NCBI GenBank assembly: GCA_024195265.1
Contig: JAJLRJ010000005.1
Location: forward strand, 18,656,536 to 18,720,535
DNA from: Dendrophyllia cribrosa
Taxonomy: Eukaryota > Cnidaria > Anthozoa > Scleractinia > Dendrophylliidae
Direction of reading: 5' to 3'
DNA: 64,000 nt
Positions 56,739-64,000 of the stretch are shown here, in pieces; position 1 is the first letter of the stretch, and each line of letters opens with the position of its first letter. A program made the position numbers and the translations under genes. Under the pieces are notes generated by a model that worked only from the letters and a program-made list of their open reading frames with translations, had not been told where the DNA came from and did no database searches.

Positions 56739-58618
56739 CTTATCCATTAAACGGATAAAAACTAACGGCTAACGCACGGATAGCTAACGGCCTTCAAAGC
56801 GTTCTAACGGTCGACGAAAGCATTCTAACGGATAGCTTGAAGCGTTAAACGCTTCTGTTGATTCGTCTAACGGATAGCTTGAAGCGTTTAACGGTATGAC
56901 AAATTCATCTAACGGATAGCTTGAAGCGTTTAATGGCATGGCAAATTCGTCTAACGGATAGCTTGAAGCGTTTAACGGTATGACAAATTCATCTAACGAT
57001 AGCTTGAAGCGTTTAACGGTATGGCAAATTCGTCTAACGGATAGCTTGAAGCGTTTAACAACGCTTCGGCAAATTTGTCTAGCGGATAGCTTGATAGTTT
57101 CGAAAAGGAACGGCTTCCGAGAATAATTATTTATCAGACTGTACCGACAGTAAATATTCAGAGCGCTATAACTTTGGAAACATTTTGCCGACTCAGGAAA
57201 TAATTGCGCTGGATAATCTTCCATAATAAAACAGCTAGTTTTTCTCTCCCAGAAATGTTATCTAGCATCTCAAGCGACAAATGTTTTTCTCACTTAGATG
57301 GAGATCACGCGGATGGATCGATGGAACGCTTGCAAAACCAAATGCGGCTTATGTTTATTCCCAGCCCGAAGACACTCCAAACTTTCTGTGATGTTTTAAC
57401 GCGGTGGAATACTTGGAAATGAAGGCTGAGAGTTTGGAAAAGCTTAATCTTAATTTGGCGAGCGAAACCACAAAGAAAACAGAGGATTTTTAGAAGCGCA
57501 TAGTCTGTGCCAGTGTGTTTTCAGGTTTCAAATTACCGTTTTGACATATGCAAATTTGGTGCACTTTTACCATTTTTCCCAAGGGACCGCCAATCCTTTT
57601 TTTTTTTTACCGACAACTACAACAAACTTCAAAGGGTTTAATTTTTTTTCTGCTGCCCAACTTTCCCTACTGTCTTTAATTTCGATTATAATTTTTAGTT
57701 CCATTCAAGATTTATTTTAACAATAAGTAAGCATGAAGTGCAGAAAGAATTTTACACGTGAATTTTGCATGACTACTGCACTTGGGACTCCGGGCCGCTT
57801 GTTTACATTCCGTGAGCGAGCAGCGAAAAAAGAATTAATGTTTTGCAGTCTCATAAAAGAAATCACGTTTATCATTCCCTGGCCTTGAAGTCAAAACATT
57901 GCTCGATTCAAATAATTGGTAAAACGAGCGTGACTAATACTATTAGTTTGTCTTCTCGCGGACTGCTGGCTACGAATTATATACCGCCAGTCCGTCTGTC
58001 ATTCAGCCACTCGACATTCACGGCGAGCCGTTCGAAAGAATCATTGATTTTTGCCGTTCGATAATGAACGTATCAGTGAAAGCGACTCTTCGTAGACTGT
58101 TTATAATTATGGATTATTGGACGAAACTTCGCTCCGTTTTCAACGAGTATTGCTGGGATATTAGATTTATACCATGGAAATAGTAAGTGAAGGTTGCCGT
58201 CACTGAATGCCAAAAGCTATTAAAAAGCAAACGAAAAGCACTATCACCTCTAGAACAGTCATTTCCAGCACCTCTTGAATGGGTGCTGGGATAATTCTAA
58301 CGTTCAGGCTAGTCCTAACGGATGCCAAACTTTAGCTAACGGATGTTAATTCTTTGCTAACGGTTACAGTATTCGTTCTAACGGTTCAATACTAACGCCT
58401 AACGGACACGCTATCCGCTCTAACGGTTAGAAACTAACGCCTAACGGATGCGAAATCTGTTCTAATGGTTGAATACTAACGCCTAACGGATACGCTATTC
58501 GTGCTAACGGTTAAATACTAACGCCTAACGGTTTGGTGAAAGCGTTTAACGGTTTTCAGGAAATTTTATAACGGATATCTAACGGACACCTAACGCTTTT
58601 AGCCGTTTAACGGATAAG

Positions 58619-58650
<32 letters not shown>

Positions 58651-61600
58651 CATATTGACAAGATCTGGCACTACATCATGTGTGTTTGACATATTCGGTG
58701 ACCAGTAGTGATGCATAAATTAAATTGTGAATTTACGTCATGGACGCGAGAAAGCGGTGGAAATCGAGCCTAAAAGCACTGTTGCTTATATACAAAATGC
58801 TTTTAGAACATCAAGAGGAATCTACAGTGTATCATGTGATTTCTTAAAGGAAGAACCAACCATAAACAATTTTTTTTATGATTTTTCTAAGCCACAAGGG
58901 AAGTACTTGAAAAAATTTGACCTGATTTTTTCCAAGTTTTAATCTATACCCATCCTAATACTTTGATGGTTTTTCTTTACTTGTCATACTCATACAATGC
59001 GCCGTTAAAATGCAATGCACATTTGCGTGAGTATGCTTCTTAGTTCTATTACAACTTCAATGCAGCTCAGAAATAAGCGACCACAAATATGCTCTTGAGG
59101 CATGTTAGGTAGAACATGTTAATGCAATTATGCCACAAAAATGTGTTTGCAGCAAAGCTAATTAGTATATTATAACAAAGTTTATTATTCTCCCTTAGGA
59201 GCTTTTCAGAACAATTGAAGGGCTCAGGGCATATCCAGCCTATGTTGCTTTTGAGGTCGTTTTTTATTTTTCTCGCTCAGATTTGTCCATTTTTGGCATG
59301 TGAACTACAAATTCGTTGCAAAACATTGTTCAAATTTTTTTTCTGTTGTTTTTTCCCGTCGTTTTCGTGAATTAACGTATGCAAAAAAAATAAAATCTCC
59401 ATGTCTCCCGCTGAATCCCGCTCGAAAAAATGAATCCCAAGGTTTACCCGAATTTCTCAATTTTACGTTGATTTTTCGCTTCAGATGGCCAAGTTTGGGC
59501 CCGTACCGCTGAATCCCGCTCAAGAAAAATAAATCCTGAAGTTCATTCCCTCAAAATCGCTTCATTTTTATCACCGATAGTCAGCCACTTAAATTCGCGC
59601 CATCTCCCTTATCGTTACGGACCTTCTTTAGGAAGCACTCCGGGTCCTCCGCTCTCGGCTCATAGTCTTTGCCCGCCTTGCTGAATTTCACCCGGCCGCA
59701 AGAACTCACTTTGAGCTGCCCAACGCTGTATTTCAATCTCCCGCGCGACCACGCAAAGCCGACCTATCTGCCACTGTCGCAAAGCATGTCGGGATATCAA
59801 TGGCGAAAAAGAAAACGGAATGTCCGCCAAACGAAATACGGAAAATATTATAAGACTCGACACACTTCGGAAATCGGGCATTTCGACTACGACACGGGAT
59901 GGGAAATGGCCCACAACTCACAACGCTGCCCCTTTTCTGATCCGAAGTGATTCCTGACTTTCCCGCCGGCTCGCCTTGTCCACCAACGTCTATTTTCACC
60001 TTCGAGCGTGAAATTAGAGATTTAGGCAAGAAACACGACTCGTTTCTTTGAGAGGTGCTAGAGACTTACGGATTTCCGGACTTAATGATGTCCTTCGATC
60101 ACCGGACGGGCCTTAAACATATTGGCTCATACGCACGCTACAGACGATGTGTTTGCCGTAGCGAGCTCGCGATCGATAACGAACCAGGCGCGCGTAAATA
60201 ACGGTATTTTCGTTCATGTCGTTGGCGCGGGTCAGGAGTATTGCGGTCGCATATTCTCGCAGCCAATCTGCTGTAATGGCGTCGAAATTACGCTCTGAAT
60301 GTAAACAACCACTAGAAGACCAGAACTCTGCTTTTTTTTCAGGTGAAATTAGTCCAGTTTCTTAAGATTAGTGCAAATTCAACAAGGGTTTGTGATATTA
60401 TTCGTTGTACGATAAAATTAGGCAAATCTGAGCGAGAAAAAAAAGTAAAACGCTCAAAAAGCAACATAGGCTGGATATGCCCCGACCCCTTCAATTATAA
60501 AATGTACATTAATGTATAAAAAGCTAAAAAACATATATGTATCTAAATATGTAAACCAGTTCAGACAATATAGTCTAAACAATGTCTATAGGAGATGGTG
60601 ATGCTTGAAAAATTTGAACAAATGCAGCAACATTGTTTATAGTTTTCAAAGATATGTATGTACATTTATATCCAAAATGATGCAATTCAATGATACAATG
60701 ATACAATGCTACTTGAAAGAATAAATTTGAGAACGTTATTGCTGAACATGTGAAACAAAACAGTTTCAACTATAGCCGCCTTGAGGAAGAACTTCTATGA
60801 GTTTCTTCATCGGCACGCAATGAAATTTATTCACTTGCTGTAATGTGAATATTAGGTGGCAACAAATGATCTTCTCTTGAAATGACACTAAAAATTACAC
60901 TTGCTCTAAGTAGTGAAATGACCAATAAAGGAATTTCATGTAATAACCATGCTTTCAAGTTTATTTGTAATATTCTTAGCATTACACGTACATGCAATCA
61001 AAAAAGCTTTAAGTTTCGATTGCAAATTATGCAAATTCTTGTGCGCTTGAATAAAATATAAATCCTGGAGAATTGTTTACTGTCTCTTGTCTTTATGTCT
61101 TTCATTCATTATTTGAACGTCAGTTTTATTTCATTTCAAGAAGATTAGTTAGATTTACCAGTCAATTCTACTGCAAGACTTTCATTGTCAGCGAATGGGG
61201 CAATGTGACTATTTGTTTTGGTGCGACAAAAGTTTTTCCACCTATGTGATTGTTACACAGAACCAAAAACTTATTTCAAATGGGTTCTCTGGGCACGGAA
61301 CATAACTCCACTGACGACCACCTTCAAGCAACAGCCTTGTCCCTCCAACAGCCAGGTTTCTTTGTTCCAACAGAACCACTAATCCATGTAGTTTAAAATC
61401 AAAGGGATTGCAAGACCGTTTTCTTTAAAATTATGTTTTATTTTCTTCTTTCCATTACATGCTCACTTGATGTTAATCGTCTATTACAGACGTCCCCCCC
61501 TCAGGCAGGCAGGTTTACTTGCTCCTATGGCACCACTAATCATTCACTTAAATCCTCTTATCAAAACTTCCTTATTATGACCACCTTCTATACAATAGCC

Positions 61601-64000
61601 TGAAAATCCCCTCCCCCACCACCACCCTCTAGCTAAGAGCAGCTATGTTAATAAGCTCGAAATGTACTTTACATTCTGTGTTTTCAGCCATCAAAAACTG
61701 CTGATGGCCTCCCAACACAAGTCGGCAACAAGACTGAGGGCGCGTTGTTGGGTTTTGTCCTGGAAATTGGTGAAACATACCAAGATTACAGAGATCGCAA
61801 CCCTGAATCAAGTTTTGTAAAGGTGTACACCTTCAATTCTGCACGGAAATCCATGACCACTGCTGTTCGACTCCCTGGTGGTGGGTTTCGTATCTACTCT
61901 AAGGGTGCTTCAGAGATTATTTTAGGCCGTTGTACATCAATTATTGGCAAAGATGGTGAAATCAGGCCGTTTACAGCTGCTGATGCTGAGAAAATGGTGA
62001 AGGAAGTTATTGAGCCGATGGCATGTGATGGTTTGAGGACCATCAGTTTGGCGTACAGAGATTTCCCTGCTAATGGGGTTCCCCCTGAGAAAGGTGTGTA
62101 AAATGTTTTATGGTAGTACAGCTCTGTTTGGAAGTAGGTCGAGAAATGACAAAAGAGTCACAAGAGTCAAAGATGTTGCCTCTGAACACACAGTAGTACA
62201 TTTCTCAGGTGTCATAACCGTTGCACTTCATAGTGCAATGGTTATGAAACCTGAGAAATGTCTTTGTTCCATGTTTTCTTTAATCGTTTTTCAGCCTTGA
62301 CCGTGCACAGCCACAGTAGATGTTGACCTATTGTTCTAGCAACTGACAGAAATAGAAATGGTGCTATTAAGTTATTCAGTCATAGCGTGTGATCCAAAAA
62401 ACAAAAGATGTGCAGGGTCAAGTACGGTTCAACATAAATTGTAGCTCCTTTGTTATCGCCATTAAAGTCTGCAAGGTTTCATAACCAGTCCCTCGATTAA
62501 CTATGCTTTAATGGATGGAATCATGCTCAGAGATCTTTATTCTTGCTAGCATTGATATTTGGTGTAAAAAAACCGGCATTTTTGTATGGAATTTTTAAGG
62601 AGAAAATTAAGGCCCCTACTGTAGAAATAGTTTTCTTGCTTTGCAGGAGGGACATCTGCCCTTTGAGATCTTTGTTTTGATACATGTAGAACACTTTTTT
62701 TATCACTCATTTGCCCTCTTGGATTTTTAACATGGATTGCAATCAATGACATACATGGCACCTTATATTAACAAGTGCATCAAAGTACTGAATTTATGAC
62801 ATTCTTCAGTTACTGAATAAAAAATATCTTATGTTTCAAAACACTTTCCTCAATGAATTTGTTTATTTTCCCATTATTGAGATTTATTCATGAAAATGTT
62901 AACACCAGAAAAGACATTTGGAGCAAATCGTTTAGGTAGAATTGGAGTCGCTCTGGTGTTTAATTAAAGAAATGTTTTTCATCTGTTGCATGAGATGTTA
63001 TTTATGTTTAGCAGGTGATGCCAGTGCAGAGAGCGAGCCAGACTGGGAAAATGAGGGTGAAATTGTATCCCACTTGACTTGCATTGGAGTCGTTGGTATT
63101 GAAGATCCAGTCAGACCTGAGGTAATTACAATGAATTCTCTCTCAGCCAGACACTCTTGGGAACAATCACAACTGTCAGCCTTTGAGAGGTGTCATCCTT
63201 ATCGCGTTCGAAGAACGCAATTCTAATTTCGTGTTGGTTGTCCTGTGGTTTATGTACAGTAAAATTTGAGATTTTTTGGTAGACGGTCTTCCAAATGGCC
63301 GCCCCTATTGTTTTTTCAGGGGCTCATTTCCGCCGGAAATTCCTTCGAACGCGTCTCCATAATCTGTGATTACTGCTAGTAGATAGTTTAATTATTACAG
63401 ACAAGCAAGTGAAATTCGGCCAGAACCAGCCAAACGCTGATGTCCACTGATGTGAAATTAGTGATAAGTGCTGAGCTATGCAGCGCAAGTGATGCAAACA
63501 AGAAATAAGGGAAATCATGCACTAAATTTTACAACAGAGTTAATTATCTACATGTATGATAATTTTTTAACAGCTACAGCAGCAACTGTCGTCGATTTGT
63601 TTGAAACTTTTTCACAGGATGTTCACTATTGAAAAAAATTTCCTTTCTTACATGTAGATGCACAGAAATGCAAAATTGGCTTTCTTGAAATGACTTCTTA
63701 TCTAAAAGTTGTTTTTGTACTCACAAATACACAACGGAACTATTTTTAAAATTATCATGTGGGAATGCTTGGCATGCATTTTTGAAGATACAGAATTTGA
63801 TAAACTTGTCACCGTGTTTTACCGTGAAGAGCTACACTTCAACCCAAAAGTAAGATATAGCACAAAGGTTTTATTATGTTTCAGTTTCTGAAAACATTTC
63901 ATTTTTATTACTGTACAGTGATATCTTACCAAAAATGACTTGTGTCATCTACCATCAGGTACCAGATGCTATCCGTAAGTGTCAGCGTGCAGGTATTGTG
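52400..64000 (+). CDS. ATP2B: Plasma membrane Ca2+-transporting ATPase (PMCA, ATP2B type), 3'-partial
   Basis: P2B-type ATPase that expels Ca2+ across the plasma membrane; regulated by calmodulin through a C-terminal tail outside this window. Four coding exons, all in phase: 52400-53902, 61688-62093, 63015-63121 and 63959-64000 (cut by the window end). Together they encode about 685 residues, from the N-terminus into the P-domain. The start ATG lies in ACCATGG, a strong Kozak context. The first coding intron is 7.8 kb and filled with mobile elements. The symbol denotes the family; vertebrate paralogues ATP2B1-4 cannot be distinguished and an invertebrate probably has its own copy. Confidence 0.95.
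53903..56290. other. PMCA intron 1, first part; nothing recognised
   Basis: AT-rich intronic sequence with T and A runs. The plus frame at 54698-55039 has no domain features and crosses no splice-like borders that fit PMCA. No repeats were recognised by eye. Confidence 0.5.
56300..56704 (+). pseudogene. RecQ-like DNA helicase fragment
   Basis: The frame contains motif [19 protein letters not shown] (motif Ia region) and, after an in-frame TAG at 56634-56636, [11 protein letters not shown], the DEAH box (motif II). These are in RecQ-family order and spacing. There is no ATG at a sensible start, an internal stop, and the homology ends abruptly where the TAACGG element inserts (56708). RecQ-like fragments of this kind are often carried in repeats in cnidarian genomes (from memory). 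Not a functional gene. Confidence 0.75.
56708..58649. mobile_element. 1.94-kb DNA element with terminal inverted repeats and TAACGG arrays
   Basis: The ends are GTGACCTCACACGGGAAAAC and its inverse GTTTTCCCGTGTGAGGTCAC, extending through ACTAACGCTTATCC to about 50 bp. The 4-bp repeat ACAT on each side (56704-56707, 58650-58653) is a possible target-site duplication. Subterminal zones are full of TAACGG: on the left a 42-bp tandem unit (about 56820-57085, GGATAGCTTGAAGCGTTTAA), on the right irregular CTAACGGTT/GCCTAACGGA copies (58300-58610). More than 20 TAACGG copies in all, on both strands. The middle (57100-58250) has no transposase. The minus ORF of 146 codons is a translation of the repeats. 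Confidence 0.85.
56820..57085. repeat. 42-bp subterminal tandem repeat of the TAACGG element
   Basis: About six copies of GGATAGCTTGAAGCGTTTAA plus CGGTATGACAAATTC(A/G)TCTAAC; GATAGC recurs at 56831, 56873 and 56915. Tandem subterminal motifs are often transposase-binding sites in DNA transposons. Confidence 0.85.
59215..60494. mobile_element. 1.28-kb inverted-repeat element
   Basis: Left end TTGAAGGGCTCAGGGCATAT then CCAGCCTATGTTGC; right end is its inverse (GCAACATAGGCTGGATATGC then CCCGACCCCTTCAA). The inverted repeat continues through TTTTTCTCGCTCAGATTTG, about 70 bp. The interior has a direct repeat of GAATCCCGCTC(G/A)A (59414, 59512) and frames with no known domain (59660-59950 on both strands). 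Probably a non-autonomous DNA transposon in PMCA intron 1. Confidence 0.8.
60500..61687. other. PMCA intron 1, last part; nothing recognised
   Basis: AT-rich intron sequence up to the exon 2 acceptor. No gene, no clear repeat. Confidence 0.5.
61688..62093 (+). CDS. ATP2B: PMCA coding exon 2 (nucleotide-binding domain)
   Basis: Begins after TTTTCAG with [20 protein letters not shown]. It contains the ATP-site motifs [11 protein letters not shown] and [10 protein letters not shown] (Lys of KGAS), then [13 protein letters not shown]. It ends in phase 1 at a GTGTGT donor. It continues directly from exon 1 with no residues missing compared with the PMCA family. Confidence 0.95.
62198..62261. other. 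64-nt near-perfect hairpin in PMCA intron 2
   Basis: Two 30-nt arms, starting ACATTTCTCAGGTGTCATAA and ending TTATGAAACCTGAGAAATGT, pair with only two mismatches around a TCAT loop. A related short block (AGGTTTCATAACC) lies at about 62473-62486. Could be a palindromic MITE core or an expressed small hairpin; the 4-nt loop is short for a microRNA precursor. Confidence 0.6.
63015..63121 (+). CDS. ATP2B: PMCA coding exon 3
   Basis: Acidic entry ([16 protein letters not shown]) followed by THE hinge-side motif [16 protein letters not shown], highly conserved in P2-type ATPases. Enters in phase 1, leaves in phase 0 at GTAATT. Confidence 0.94.
63122..63958. other. PMCA intron 3; nothing recognised
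   Basis: AT-rich intron with standard borders (GTAATT at 63122, CATCAG at 63958). No gene or clear repeat seen. Confidence 0.5.
63959..64000 (+). CDS. ATP2B: PMCA coding exon 4 (cut by window end)
   Basis: [14 protein letters not shown], directly continuing DPVRPE; in the family this is followed by the TGD motif of the P-domain, which would lie just beyond the window. Confidence 0.93.

Noticed and set aside
56784..57224. 146-codon minus ORF with SYPLDEF repeats
   Set aside because: Translation of the 42-bp TAACGG-element tandem repeat; 42 is a multiple of three, which keeps the frame open.

Overview
The window is animal nuclear DNA: AT-rich, intron-rich (GT-AG introns with consistent phases), and dense in retroelements, MITE-like elements, minisatellites and satellites. 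The recognisable host genes are ciliary or centriolar (C2CD3, BBIP1) and a plasma-membrane Ca2+ pump. Together with the repeat style (Tx1/L1-type LINEs, Polinton/adintovirus-like remnants, many short palindromic elements), this suggests a marine invertebrate. An anthozoan cnidarian such as a stony coral is my best guess, but that is inference.

Layout. (1) 945-29179, + strand: the 3' two thirds or more of C2CD3. I could phase 29 exons, from an internal exon to the stop codon and an ATTAAA poly(A) signal. One exon (18749-19112) carries a 1-nt frameshift in a C run. Its introns hold a 23-bp satellite, minisatellites with 47-, 32- and 41-bp units, tRNA-derived SINE-like pieces and several inverted-repeat elements, including a 1.3-kb element flanked by TTAA. 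(2) 30551-43572: a 13-kb nested insertion. A minus-strand, 5'-truncated LINE has a 13-bp target-site duplication and a 3' region containing a 5-kb array of a 23-bp satellite. It was later split by a plus-strand LINE with an intact 1262-codon ORF2, a roughly 30-nt-plus poly(A) tail and a 15-bp target-site duplication. The host sequence that was split is itself a repeat, with an uninterrupted relative at 4640-4912. (3) 44982-45712: an element bounded by a roughly 115-nt G tract and a C tract. (4) About 45700-47920: a decayed Polinton/adintovirus-like endogenous element with a packaging ATPase, a C2H2 finger and two small minus-strand pseudogenes. (5) 50597-50809, - strand: BBIP1, a BBSome subunit. 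(6) From about 51550, + strand: promoter, 5' region and the first four coding exons of a PMCA-type Ca2+-ATPase, running off the window end. Its 7.8-kb first coding intron contains a RecQ-like helicase fragment broken by a 1.94-kb element built from TAACGG arrays, and a second 1.28-kb inverted-repeat element.

C2CD3 (centriole elongation and distal appendages) and BBIP1 (BBSome assembly) both serve cilia but lie about 20 kb apart on opposite strands with transposon-rich DNA between them, so I see no evidence that they are co-regulated. The most unusual material is the satellite-bearing nested LINE, the two related 23-bp satellites, the TAACGG-array element, the G-tract element and a near-perfect 64-nt hairpin in a PMCA intron.
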